Of a stretch of 64,000 bases of DNA, positions 10,054-21,687 are shown one piece after another; position 1 is the first letter of the stretch; each line of letters begins with the position of its first letter. The translations under genes were made by a program, and so were the position numbers. The DNA lies in the NCBI GenBank assembly GCA_019454045.1, contig SKCR01033660.1, positions 558,001-622,000 on the forward strand, read 5' to 3'. This DNA comes from Zanthoxylum bungeanum (taxonomy: Eukaryota > Streptophyta > Magnoliopsida > Sapindales > Rutaceae). A model generated the notes under the pieces. That model made no database searches and was not told the origin of the DNA. It was given only the letters and a program-made list of their open reading frames with translations.

Positions 10054-10560
10054 GTGGACCGTATGTTAGGAATTATTTCTCAGCCTAACTTTAATAAGGC
10101 TTCTTCTTCCAAAGCTGTGCCTGTAGCAGCTAAACGTGACTTAGGTAAGAAACCTGTTGTGTGTAGTCATGTTTCTCCTCATGTTGTTCCTCGTCCTGTT
10201 TCCCAACCTCAATCTAGAGGTGTTGTGGGTAAACCTCGCTCTCATCCGAGGTTTGTGCCTGTGTGCCACCACTGTGGCAAGGCTGGACATATTAAGCCTA
10301 AGTGTTTCATATTGCACAAGCAAAAGAGAAGGCCTAAGAGTGTGTCTCCTAGATTTGATTCGTCAAATCTAATGTCTCAAGTTTCTGCACTAACCAAACA
10401 AGCTCAATTCTTGAGTGAGAAACTTGCTTTGTTGTCTGGGAACTCTCATGTGCATGAGGCTCCTAGAAAGGTTTGGGTGGGGAAGCAAGATGATTTCCCA
10501 TCTACTTCTGCATGTCCTGATGGACATGATGAGAGTGCACTTCGGTGTAACTCTGCTTAA
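10054..10560 (+). pseudogene. Second Copia gag/pol-junction fragment with zinc knuckle
   Basis: An ORF of 168 residues contains a basic, Pro/Val-rich segment and a second CX2CX4HX4C knuckle (CHHCGKAGHIKPKC, near residues 73-86), then a Lys/Arg-rich stretch and a probable coiled coil. This order resembles the C-terminal gag of SIRE-type Copia polyproteins just before protease. Here the frame stops at 10558-10560 and no protease or integrase follows. It is probably the remnant of one polyprotein with 9376-9966, separated by frameshifts and stops at about 9960-10067. Confidence 0.75.
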
Positions 10561-12245
10561 AAGATGCATTTTATTTTCCCATTGCATGTGTGTGTGCGTG
10601 TGTTTTATGTTTTTGCACGTTTATTTTGTTTTCACAGCATATGGGTGTGTGTGTGTCTTGTTTTTGTTATATATTCCTTGGTATATAGGATGGAAACCCG
10701 GACATAAATTTCATAGCCGATTCCGAATGGACGGTAGTATGATCTACACTCGGGATACAACTCCACGTATCATTGGATGTTTTGCAAGCTGTTTTGTGTC
10801 TTTATTTTTTTTTTGTGCTTTAAAACTGAAAAATCAAAAAAATTATATATTTTGAAAAAGACCAAAAATATTTTTATGGCTTGTTAGAGCATGAATAGCA
10901 TGTGCATGTGATCCTGGTATGTAGGATATATGATTATGCATGTATGATATGCTGTTATTTTTCTTGATGCTCTATATACATAAGTGTGTGTGATAAAAAC
11001 TTTTGGTATATCATGTGCTTGCACCTCACATACACGTTTTTATTTTATCAAGGCTTGGTCGCATGTATGAGTTTTTGGACTGGCAATCTAATTTCTACCA
11101 TACTTTGTTTACTGAATAGTGTGACCTTTGACTAGATGACCTTGCTATCCCCTTGTAAAGGCAAAAAGAATTAAACAAAAAAAAGAGAGACTCAAGTGCA
11201 AAAGAGCCAAAATGGCTAAATTCAAAAGATAAGGGCAAAAACCCTTCACTCGAAAGAGTTGTTAAATATGAGCTCATGATATTTCTGGGGTAAATAATAT
11301 AGCATGCAACCAATGTTGCTTATTTTCAGGTCCTAGTGGTGCTGGGTTTGAACACCTATTTTGTGGACTTGGTTTGTTTAGAGATGGATTTATTTGGCTG
11401 TGTCCAGCTCATAAAATAAGGTCTTAAGCCTTGATTCGTTATGCACTTTATTTTTCACGCAAGTGCTTTATATGCTTTGGTGTTTATGTCATATGCATAA
11501 GTGTTGTATTTAGCAGCTTTTAAAATGATGCATATTGTTTCATGTCATAAACAGCTGAATACTGACTGGGTATCATTGTATCAGCTTGAAATGCTGTTTC
11601 AGTCAGTTTTTGACAGGATTTTTATTTCTCTCAGTATGTGCCTGTGTGTGCTTCATGTTATTGCATACCAATTTGTTTTCCTTCTTGTGCACTTTTTCTG
11701 AGTTTTTGGTTTACTTCCCGTATGTTATTTTGCTAACTCTATGTGTCTGTTAGTGAGGGGGAGTAATTCCTGTTGTTTATGCTCTTGCTTGTGTTGTCTC
11801 CTGTTCTCCTGTTGTTATTTTTCCTGTTTCTTTTACCCTTTGTCATTTCGTGACAAAAAGGGGGAGAGTAATATATTAAGGGGGAGAGCCTTAATATATA
11901 TGAGAGAGCCGTAGAATACCCTTTGGATATCTCCATTTTAAGGGGAGTTAAGATTAAGGGGGAGAGATTTCTACTTGTACATGCATGAGATTTTTATCTG
12001 CTTTATGTTTTACTTGATTATCCCAATGCTTTTCACGGTATATTATTGTTTGTGGATGTTTCAGGTAAGCAGGTTTATTGCTGCGGTGGCATTATTTTCA
12101 AGACTACTTTGTTAGGTGTTAGATCGAGTCCATTTGTAATAAGTCACTGTTTTGATGGTTGACAGTTGACTATTTACTTTTTGGGTCTATTACCGTAGTC
12201 TTTGTAATAGGTAGTGTTTTGTCACAGAATGCCAAAGGGGGAGAT
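10561..12245 (+). other. 3' non-coding region of the Copia element
   Basis: No coding sequence is recognised. TG-rich tracts occur around 10587-10660. A run of purine-rich GGGGGAGAG motifs (about 11857-11965) and the polypurine tract (12233-12245) prepare plus-strand priming. Pol appears to have been deleted here. Confidence 0.6.
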
Positions 12246-13373
12246 TGTTAGTTCCATTTTTATTGGCAATGTCCGTAACAAAACAAGTTCAATTGAGTTG
12301 TAATGAGTCTTGAAGATCTCGGAGCAATTGGACAAGTATTTGGCAACATGAGATAGAGATTTCAGAGCGACGTTTACTCTTTTGCATATTTCAGAAGATT
12401 TAGAGCTCCAATTGACATGAGGTCAGTTGCATTGGAAAGTAGACTCGAAGACGATCACGTACATATAAAGAACTCATGATTTGGACAAGAGACGAGAAAG
12501 TTACAAGCGTTTTAAGTTGCCCCTGAAAACCAGTCCGCGTTCCGCGTTCGAGTTGCGTTCGTCATTTAGTTCGAACGGTTTCGAGGCAGAGACTTTGCGT
12601 TTGAGTTGCGTTTGAAGTGCGTTCGAACGTCCCTGCGTAAGTAGGTTTCTTAGACACGTTTTTAAGCCAAAATAAGACTAGGAAACCCTTTTCCTTTGCC
12701 CTACCTATATAAACAAACATTAAGCCACATTCCCCAATAGTTGAAGCAATTATTTCTTGAGCCTAAATCTCTCAAAGCTTTCAACCTTATTTGAATCCAC
12801 CACTGAAGACTTCTTCTTCTTATTGTCTTCTTCATTAATGGTGTGATTCCATCTTTGTTAAACCTTCAACACAACTTAACCCAATTCCCTAATCCTTTAG
12901 AGTTCTTTAGGAGGAAGTTTGGTAGTCGGAGTTCCGGCGTCATTGGTGATATAATCTACTCAGAGACTTCAGAGGTTCTGAAGAAAACTGTGGGTCGCGG
13001 GCTTGAGGAGTTGCCTTGAGTTCTTGCAGTATAGAGGTACTTGAGTCGGTGGAGTTGCCACCATATGTCTTAACCATCGCTGTAAGTTTTTCTCGATATA
13101 GTGGATTCGGGTGGTAGCCTATACCCGTAGTGGTTTTTTACTCGGAAGAGTTTTCCACTTCGTCACCAAAATCATTGTGTTGAATTTTGTGTGGTTTGAT
13201 TATTTTTGCTGCTTTAATTATTGTTATTGTTTTTACATTTGCAGCTTATTATTTTAGTTGGTTGATTTGTTAAATTGCCTGTTGCAATTCCATAGTAGCA
13301 GTAACAGGACTTGTCCTGCTTATTGTCTGTAATTCCGCATAGGGTCAGAACTTAGGATAACCCCGAATTTTCA
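12246..13373 (+). repeat. 3' LTR of the Copia element
   Basis: It starts TGTTAG after the polypurine tract and ends TTTTCA, followed by the AATTT duplication. It is nearly identical to 8201-9334; the visible differences are a handful of substitutions and short indels near 12370, 12568, 12690, 12882, 12988, 13065 and 13127. Confidence 0.93.
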
Positions 13374-13620
13374 AATTTCATTAAATATTTGTCACTTTTT
13401 TTGTCTTGGTTTAGTCATGATTTTTTTTCGTATATTTTAAATTATCTAAGTAGTGATATATCTCATGAAAATGTGTAAAGATGTGTCACACAATTCTAAC
13501 AATTTATTCTTTTACTGTGAGGAATGAGAATAAACATATGTATTGATGAAGATATAATAAATTTTTAAAAAAGAATATCAAAGATGTGCTCAACTCAATC
13601 AAAATATTGAGACATCGTAT

Positions 13621-13979
13621 TAGGGTTATTCACGGATCGGGTCGATTTTGTTTTGAATTTTATAAATCCTATCGGGTCGGCAAATCCGAACCGAAAATTT
13701 GAGATTGCAGACCTGAACGGGTCGGATCGGGTCAACGAATTTTTTTATATATTAATTATTTTAATACATAAATACTAATTATTTTATGTCCCGAAACTTA
13801 TCATATATATAAAGTTTTAAGACAATAAAAATAATAAACAATTGAAATAATAATAAAATTTTTAAAAAATAATAAAAATTCTATTATATCGATTTTGATT
13901 TAATTTGAAAATTCATCCATAAATATCGAGTCGAATCAAATTAACCCAAAAATATATTATTATTTTTCAAACCCTAACT
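13621..13979. mobile_element. Degenerate hAT-type MITE with GGGTCGG subterminal motifs
   Basis: It begins TAGGGTTATTCACGG and ends near TTTCAAACCCTA. The flanks CATCGTAT (13613-13620) and CATCGGAT (13980-13987) match at seven of eight positions. Subterminal GATCGGGTCG and ACGGGTCGGATCGGGTC motifs resemble those of the better preserved copies at 29197, 39368 and 62301. The centre is AT-rich. Confidence 0.5.
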
Positions 13980-14229
13980 CATCGGATCGCGTCGAATAGT
14001 AGGTTTCACTCGGAAATATCAACATCCCGAAGCGGTGAAGGAAACAGAAATGACAAGCGCCGTGAGTTAGCAAAAACGTCACGGTAACCTTGTGATGTAT
14101 TATTTGAAAAAAAAAAAAAAGAAACCTTGTGATGTGTTGGGCTTTCAATCTTGCTTTACGCGCAAGAGAGAGCGCGCCTACAAAGTAAGGGCCCATTTGG
14201 ATTTTTTTTTCTTAATTTGTTTTTTATTT

Positions 14230-14431
14230 TAATAACGATTAACGGCGCGCATCCATCCATCCGTCTGTGTTTCTCTTTCTTTTCACCAGCTAGGGTTTTC
14301 ACTCTCTCTCTCTAAACTCTCAAAAAACTTAAAATTTTTAAAAATAAAAATGGAAACAAGAAACCCTCGCTCATGAAAATTATCCTGCCCCGAATCCAGA
14401 CCAAAATCTAAACTTTGTTATTATGTTTTCA
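14230..14431 (+). promoter_or_regulatory. Possible RCD1 promoter-proximal region and first (non-coding) exon
   Basis: After AT-rich sequence, a CT-rich stretch (CTAGGGTTTTCACTCTCTCT near 14291) looks like a plant 5' leader. TTATGTTTTCAG/GTAATTTT near 14431 could be its splice donor. If so, the RCD1 transcript starts more than 7 kb before the ATG. This is inference; transcript data would settle it. Confidence 0.35.
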
Positions 14432-16682
14432 GGTAATTTTATCATTTTTTAAACTTTTTTTATTTTTTATTTTTTATTTTTGTTCTTGTGGTATAATCAA
14501 AAGTTCTTATGGTTTAGTTTGTTTATTTTGTTATGTTCTTATTTACGAAGACTTTAGGTTCTGCTGGGTGCTTTTGTTTTATTTTATTTTTTTAAATTTC
14601 GATTTTGAGTGGACAATCTGTCAGATCGGAGTTGATTTTGGCCGTTATGAGTCTTTTGGGTGGAATTGGTGAAGATCTTCTCTGTTTTGGTGAAAAATTA
14701 GCGATTTCAGATGGTTCCTTTCGAGTTAATTGTTTTTATTAATAGACGTTGAATTTTGGAATATTTTATTTTTCCTTTTGTGAATATTTTGCTTTGGCTT
14801 AGGGATTATTAGAAATGTTATTCATGACCTCAAGTTGTTTGTAATTTTAATAATTTTTCTAATTCAGTAAGTTATGAGGGTTGGTTAATTTTTTGGAAAA
14901 TTAAGATATTAATGAGGATTTTGGTTTGCAGGCGAGTATAACTTAAATTTGGTTTTTATAATTTGATGTTATTTTGCAAATATTTTTTCTCTCTTAACTG
15001 TGAAATAAATAATAAATAATATTTTGATTTTTAATTTTTAATTTTTTTGAGTTGATATTCTAAATGATATATTTTTTTTTTTAAATAGAGCTTGCTTATT
15101 CAAATAGAGTTTTTATAGATAGAACTTAAAAAAAAAGTTTTAATTGTTTGGTTGTCAATCATAGTTTTTATTATAAGTTCTAAAATTATTTTAAAGTTAA
15201 GTTTTTTAAAGCTATATTATGAAAGGAGTAAAATAAGATTATAAAAAAAAAATGCTATTTTAGCAAGTGTATAATATTCCATCAAGCCCCTTAGCAAGTG
15301 TATTGCTTCCATAGTCGATCTTCCTCACATAAACCCAAATTGGTTCTCAGATACTTGTTTTTTGTCTTAACCTGCTTCAGTTACTCTTTCCCACAATTTC
15401 ATTTTATGAATATGACTCATTAGCTCTGTAATTGGCGCAGTTTTGTATATTTTATTTTTGTAAATAGCTATTAAAATACTCTGGCATTTTCTTGGTTTTC
15501 AAAATAACATTAACTTAATCAGCCAAGTTATCCCTTTTTCTTCTATACATTTACAATCAAACACACAAAAAACTAGAGCTTTTGGCCATTAAAGAAGCAT
15601 ACATATCGAACATGCACTAATTTTAGATTCTATTAAATTTTTTATTACATTTTGATGCAAGTGATACTGTGGATGTATAAGTTATTGTGCATCAATTACT
15701 ATCCTTTACAAAATCAAAGTACTTGACTTTTCAGGAATATGAATTAAGCTAAAACTGATGATTTAATTAGGTTTGACTGCCATGAATATTGATTGATAGG
15801 ATTTCAAGTTCTGATCACTTGAATTCTTTGTGTGTGATCAAGTGGATTTCCTTTTTCTTTTTCTTCCTTTTTAAGAGAAATATTTTTTAGTGTTACAACT
15901 GGTAAGTATATTATCTTTTGTGGTTAGAAATATAAGTTCTGTATTTTTTTTATTGGATGATATAGGAGGAGAGTTATTCCATGTGTATATGAATAAGGAA
16001 AAGGTTTTCCTTCTGTGAGTTCAGTTGCCATCATAGAAATAGAAGAGGAATTTGAAAATTTACAAGATGATTACTAACTGCGGTGCTAGGTACGTAGTAT
16101 TCTTACTCTATATGTTCGTTCTGTTGCTGCTTTTTTTTCCTTGAGGTGACTGCAATTTTTTGTGCTTTATTTTTTTCCCATGTGAGTGATGGAAGGTGTT
16201 CAGTGCAATTTCTTTCCTGGTTAATGACTTAAATGTCCCTCTTTATTATATTATTTACATTGGAGGTAATGTTCTCATGTTTGAGAGAGTGCTATTTTGT
16301 GTCATTTAAAGATGTGTGCATAATGTTCAGGGATTCTTATTGCATGCCATAGTTTTTGTGTCATGTATTTCTCACAACAAAATTTATTTGCATAAACGTG
16401 TGGGAAAAATTCCTTTAGGAAACCTAATGCTCTATGACCCTTGAGAAATTGTGTTCTTATGAAGATTTTATCCAACAGAAAGACACTTGAAGGACCTGAC
16501 CCGAGACCACTTTTCATAGCCAGATGTAATGTTTTGTTGAATTTGTGTGTGTTTAGACTGAACTCTTTTTTTAAACTTTTGCAAATAAATTTAGTGACAC
16601 CAATGTTTTTTTATCCTCTTCTTGAAATGAAGAAAGCTATTTAATAAAAGACACGAGCTTGGATTTTCTTTCTTGATGCCGC

Positions 16683-17412
16683 CAGTGTTTTAAAAAGCGG
16701 TCGAGGGCGGCTGCTTCCCTGAGAGTGAGGCGGCCGCCTCACTCGCAGGGTTTTTTTTTTTTATTTTAAATTTTTTCCTTCGAAACGACGACGTCGACGT
16801 TTTGGGCTCCAAAACGTCGTCGTTTCGATTTCAATATAAAAAAAAAAAAGCAACACATTTAAGGGTTTTTCGATTCTCTCTCGTCGCCTGTCCTCAGCTC
16901 GGTTCACTCTCTCTCGGCTCTGTCTCTGCTTTGCGTCTCTCAGCATCATCTCTGATATTCAAGAATATAAGTTCCATTTCAAGGTTAATGCCTCATTTGA
17001 ATTTGATTCAAAAGTTGTATGAGTTAATGATGCCCCATTAATGATTTTCTTGTCTAAAGTTGCGGCTTTGTCTCTGCTCTGATTCTTTTGAATTTGATTC
17101 AAAAGCTGTATGTCCCATTAATGATGCCTCATTTAAGTTATACTTCGGATTTTTTTTTTGCTTGCCTATAATTACAGTTGATAAATAATTACAGTTGGCC
17201 TGAGATAATTGAATTGGATTTGTATGTAAATTTTTTCAGTAAGATACTATGAATTATGAAGAAATGAATGTATTTTGGATTTAACATGTTTTTATTATTC
17301 TGATATTATGATTTTAATTTTTTTTTCGATTTTCTGATCGAGGCGCCCGCCTTGCCGCCTCGAGGAGGTCCGCCTCACGCCTCAATCCCCGGCCACGTAT
17401 TTTTAAACATTG
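16683..17412 (+). mobile_element. hAT-type MITE, GC-rich ends (family A)
   Basis: The element runs from CAGTGTTTTAAAAAGCGG to TATTTTTAAACATTG, giving imperfect inverted termini. It is flanked by a perfect 8-bp duplication GATGCCGC (16675-16682 and 17413-17420). Ends are packed with GCCGCCTC/GAGGCGG motifs in both orientations; the middle is AT-rich. There is no transposase. The related copy at 17591-18582 has the same orientation. Confidence 0.88.
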
Positions 17413-17590
17413 GATGCCGCCTTGTTTTTCCTCTCCTTCTGCTTCTCGTTTCCCTCAGCAGTTTGTCTATTCTGCTCAGATAGATTTGTGGGTAGTTTCT
17501 GTTCTTCTTGGAGTAGGTATTAGTATTGTTTTTCTAAGAGTCACTGAACTATTATTGTTGTATATTTAAAAAAAATCTTGTTATACAAAG

Positions 17591-18582
17591 CAGTGTTTAA
17601 AAATACGTTTTGAGGCGCCGCCTCGAGGCATCGTGTTGCCGCCTCTCGGTGACGGCGCGTCGAGGTGTCCGCCTCAAGCGGGTTTTACAGTTCGGCCGCT
17701 TCGCTGTGCGTGAGGCGGCCGCCACATGCCGCCTCACGACGAAGCGGCACGATATGGTCTGAGGCGGCCGCCCCACGCACCATTTTTTTTCTGCCTCCAA
17801 AACGTTGTCGTTCGAGGTCAATACATTAAAAAAAAACATGTATAAATTCTCTTATGTTTGAAGCTCTGTTTTCATCGTTTGCATTCTCCTCTGGTTCAAA
17901 AATATTCTGGGTCAATTCACGTTTGCGTTCTTTGCCTATGGTTCGAAGCTCTCTCTCCCTGGTTTGAAAGTAAGCTCTTTGGTTTCTAGCTCTGTTTTCT
18001 GTCATGTGCATCTCTCTCTCTATGGTTTCAATTTTTTTTCCTCTCATGCGCGTCTCTCTCTCTGGAAATTGACTTCAATCAATTAGGTTTTGGATTGAGA
18101 GAAGTAGAGAAGTAGTCAAGGATGCAATCAATTAGGTTTCTGATTGGGTTTTGGTAGTAGAGAAGTAGGAAATTGGCTGGAAACTGACTGAATAACAGGC
18201 TCGAAGTAGTGAAGTAGAGAAGTTGTGAAGTAGGGAAGAAGAGAAATAATGAATCAGGCTGTTTATATTAAAAATAATATAAGGGCTGATTTGTCTAAGT
18301 AGAGAAGTTATGAAGTAGGCTGATATATCGAAGTAAAGAATTTTGAAATTGAAAATAATTTTTAATTTATGCTTATATATATTTTTTAAATTAAGAAGTT
18401 GTGATGAATGATGGATAAATGAATGTATTTTAGATTGTTCATGTTTTTATTATACTGATATTATGATTTTAATTTTTGTTTTGATTTTTGGAATGAGGCG
18501 CCCGCCTCGCCGCCTCGAGGTGGTCCGCCTCACTCCTCAACGGCCGACCGCCTCGAGGCGTTATCCATATTTTTAAACATTG
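17591..18582 (+). mobile_element. hAT-type MITE, GC-rich ends (family A)
   Basis: It runs from CAGTGTTTAAAAATACG to ATTTTTAAACATTG with a perfect ATACAAAG duplication (17583-17590 and 18583-18590). Its right-hand 200 bases are close to those of the copy at 16683-17412, including GGCGCCCGCC and CCGCCTCGAGG. The 17597-17839 minus-strand ORF is a by-product of the GC-rich repeats, not a gene. Confidence 0.88.
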
Positions 18583-19308
18583 ATACAAAGTGTGAAGTTA
18601 TAAAAATCAAAAAACTGAGAAACATGAGTAATAGGATGCATCCTTGAGTGCTAAGCATTTAAGCCTAAATCCATGTTAAGTTTACCAAACTATCATCTAA
18701 CCATCTATTCCTTTCATATGGATAAGCAGGTCCTCATGTAAAAGCTTTTTAATTTGTCTTCTTCCTATTTTAGCCCCAGGATGATTTGGGACTATATACA
18801 CAGACATTAGACGCTGGCCCACAATTTCGGAATTGTGCGGCTATTCAATTTAGTCCATCGGTTGCAGCAAACAACTAGATTCAGTTTGCAAAGTAGACAC
18901 CTTCTGCCATTGAATTCAGTTAGCTGTTTGTGGGACCAATTCAAGGAACTTGATAAAATAGTTTTTTTTTTTTTTATTGAATGCCTTACTGCAATGCGGT
19001 GTCCATGTAACATTTATAGAAATAATTTACTGTTTCATTTCCCCTCTCTTTCTCCCAAAAGAAAGATTAATTAATGGACCAACAAAAGGAAAAGTACAAT
19101 AGAAAAGGCATATATTGTTGATAAAAAAATGCCATTAATTCAATGCGGTTTTGGATTTTAAAACAAAACCATAGCTAATGTTCATTCACGAGTTTCGGAT
19201 GAGTTTAGTTCCTTAGCAATGCAAAGTCCCACAACCTAGTCAACCCAGCCTTAGCAACAAAACCATATTCACTTAAAATTGTTACCATGATAAGAACATA
19301 TTGATAGC

Positions 19309-20088
19309 CATAGTTTGAAAACTCCATCTGAGGCGCGCCTCGAGGACCGCTTCACGGCTACGGCGCGTCGAGGTCATCGCCTCAGGCTGAATTTTCAACA
19401 GGCCTCCCTCAAAGGCTTGAGGCGGTCCGCCTCATGACGCCTCAAGTCGAGGCAGCCTGAGACCTGTGCCTGAGACCTGAGGCGGACGCCTCGACCCAAA
19501 AGCTCTAAAATTACTGTTTTTTTGAAAAATAAAATATTATATAAGAGAGCTTAAAGTTGGGATAAAGAATCTCGAATTGAGCTTCTTTATAAACTAAAGG
19601 GCTATCGAAAACAAGATTTTTAATTTTGAAATCCTAACCGGTAGTATCGTTAACTGCATTGATAGGGTAGCTCGACCTCGGTGTTTCGTCAAAAATGACA
19701 AAATTATTATTATATTTAAAAATAACTAACATTTACTATTATATTTTTTTATTAGTTATAATTTGTTATTTAATAAATTTATTTTTGATAGGAACTATAT
19801 ATGATGATGACGATGATTTGGTGGATGACACTTCAAACACACATTTCATGCTATTAGACATAAATGATAGCGTATTTAGAGATTAGTAGTCATTTTATTC
19901 CATGAACCTATTTTGTTGTGTTTCATTTTGTTTAGTTTTGATGGATGATTTTATGGATTTGTTATGGATGATTTATTTTTATACTTTTAGTTTTTTCGTG
20001 TTCGGGTTGTGACTGTCGCCTCAAGGCTGCCCGCCTCACCTCACAATGGTGGACCGCCACGCACCGGATACTGAGTTTTCAAACCTTG
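19309..20088 (+). mobile_element. hAT-type MITE, GC-rich ends (family B)
   Basis: The ends CATAGTTTGAAAACTC and GAGTTTTCAAACCTTG form inverted termini, and the element is flanked by a perfect TTGATAGC duplication (19301-19308 and 20089-20096). Subterminal GAGGCG/CGCCTC motifs are similar in style to family A but the termini differ. A second copy of this family lies in the opposite orientation in RCD1 intron 5 (25393-26808). Confidence 0.88.
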
Positions 20089-21687
20089 TTGATAGCCTGT
20101 TCCGGTTGCCCCAGATCTGGTGACAACCGCCTAGGTCACTGTTTTCCTCCAAATCGGGACGGTCCAGCTGCCTAGACTGTCTTTTAAAACACTAGGAAAA
20201 TCTGTCTCTTTGTTATGTATGTCTTTGATATTAATTATTTTCGCTCACTTTGTTTCTTGTTTTATTGAGTTAATGGTTTCTTATATAAAGCATAGAACTT
20301 TTGACTTTTGAGGGAAAGATTACATATTTTGAGATTCCAAACACCAAGGCATCAGAAAAAATGTAGCAGCTCCTTTCACACGTCACTGTCCTTGGTTTTT
20401 GTTTGGCATGGCCCTGTGGTTGAAATAACACCATGGTCCATGATTTTTCTCTGGTTGAGGAAGAAAGGCATAGTTGCTGTGGCCTTATTTCCTTGGTAAC
20501 CTTATTACTGAATTTGGAAAAACGGAACCACCTTCTAGGCTTCTACTATATTCTTTTTTGTGTTTTGACAAAAGATTTCATTATGATTGGAGGTAGTAGT
20601 GCCTGAGATTACTGGGATTTAAAGAATGCCTTTTGGGGCAGTTCCTAAGCATGCAGCTATGCCGTATCCAAAATTCCATGGTTTCTTTTCAGTTTTCATT
20701 CAGTTGTGCTTGGTTATTTAACTAATGGTTGAAGGAGTTGTCACAGTTCTCGTTCCTATAAAAAAAAAAGGTTCCCGTGCAGAATAATTGGAGCTGGATT
20801 TGGTTTTCAACAGATAATTATTTTTTATTTAATTGGGGCATGGTGATATAGGATAGGGTGATCCTTTGATGTTTTCGTATACTAGTTTGATCAAAACAGT
20901 TTGTGAAACATAAATTTAGCATCCTGGCAAATTGTTAAACTTGTTTCTGGAATGCTAGATTTTTTCAGTTCAATATATTTTCTTCTGACTGTGATATGAA
21001 GAATACTGAAAAAATGGGATATTAAGATAGGCTTCATATATTTGGGTATGTCTAGTGCTATGTGGGTAGTGACCACATGATAAATTTCTTAAGGTGAAAT
21101 ATCAGTTTGCATTTTATTATTTTTCTTGTTACTGTTTTATGTCAATTACTTATTATCTAAAATGAATATCATCTTTGCACAGTAAAGTATTTATATGATC
21201 TATATAACTGTAGCTTTTCTATTGCCATGTTGTGCTTCCATTTCATGAAATAAGCAGTATTGTAATTAGGATGTTCACTTATTTTAGCATTGTGAACTTT
21301 TGGAAGTCTGTTTTCTGTGGAGACATGACTGGAGTAGAATGTATACAACCTTTAACAGGTTCAGTTTTTATCATTTGTTTAATCAATCTTAACAGGTTCA
21401 GTTTTTTATAGTTTGTCTAAATCTTGAAGTTTGTTCATATGTTCATGACGATGTGTCAATTTGTGGATCATTGTGGCCTCTGTTTGCATTTTATAGTTTC
21501 CATGATTTTGTCTGTGATGGAAAGTATTCTGATTAGCTTTTATTGTCCAGGATTTCCCAATTTACTTCGATGGCACTGTTTCTTTGAGTCTGGAGGAAGG
21601 GTACAGTAGAGTTTTTGTATATTTTTGTTTTTGGACTTTTGGATTTAACCTTTTTGATAGGGATTGATCTAGTAGTTAGACATAGAA

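Larger units (their letters stand above)
8201..13373 (+). mobile_element. Complete but pol-less Copia LTR retrotransposon
   Basis: Two LTRs (8201-9334 and 12246-13373) flank about 2.9 kb of internal sequence, and the whole is bordered by a perfect AATTT duplication (8196-8200 and 13374-13378). The primer-binding site is the initiator tRNA-Met type usual in Copia, and the 3' LTR follows AAAGGGGGAGAT. Only gag-derived sequence is present: two zinc knuckles in separate ORFs. No protease, integrase or reverse transcriptase is visible, so it depends on a partner. The repeated GGGGGAGAG stretches near 11860-11960 and the long 3' non-coding region resemble SIRE/Tork-type Copia elements. I counted fewer than about ten substitutions between the LTRs, so it is recent. 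Confidence 0.93.
14432..21660 (+). other. Probable RCD1 5' leader intron(s) containing three MITEs
   Basis: No protein gene is recognisable in this 7.2 kb. Possible extra leader exons are 15966-16089 (AG before, GTACGT after) and 21551-21600. A good splice acceptor, CTTTTTGATAG, ends at 21660, 27 bases before the RCD1 start codon, which supports an intron in the leader. MITEs lie at 16683-17412, 17591-18582 and 19309-20088. A fragment ending TCTTTTAAAACACTAG near 20193 may be the end of a further, older element. Confidence 0.4.

Noticed and set aside
10415..10855. 146-residue ORF in the Copia element
   Set aside because: It overlaps the gag fragment in another frame and runs through TG-rich non-coding sequence; no homology recognised.
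17597..17839. Arg-rich minus-strand ORF
   Set aside because: It lies in the GC-rich end of a MITE and has no homology I recognise.
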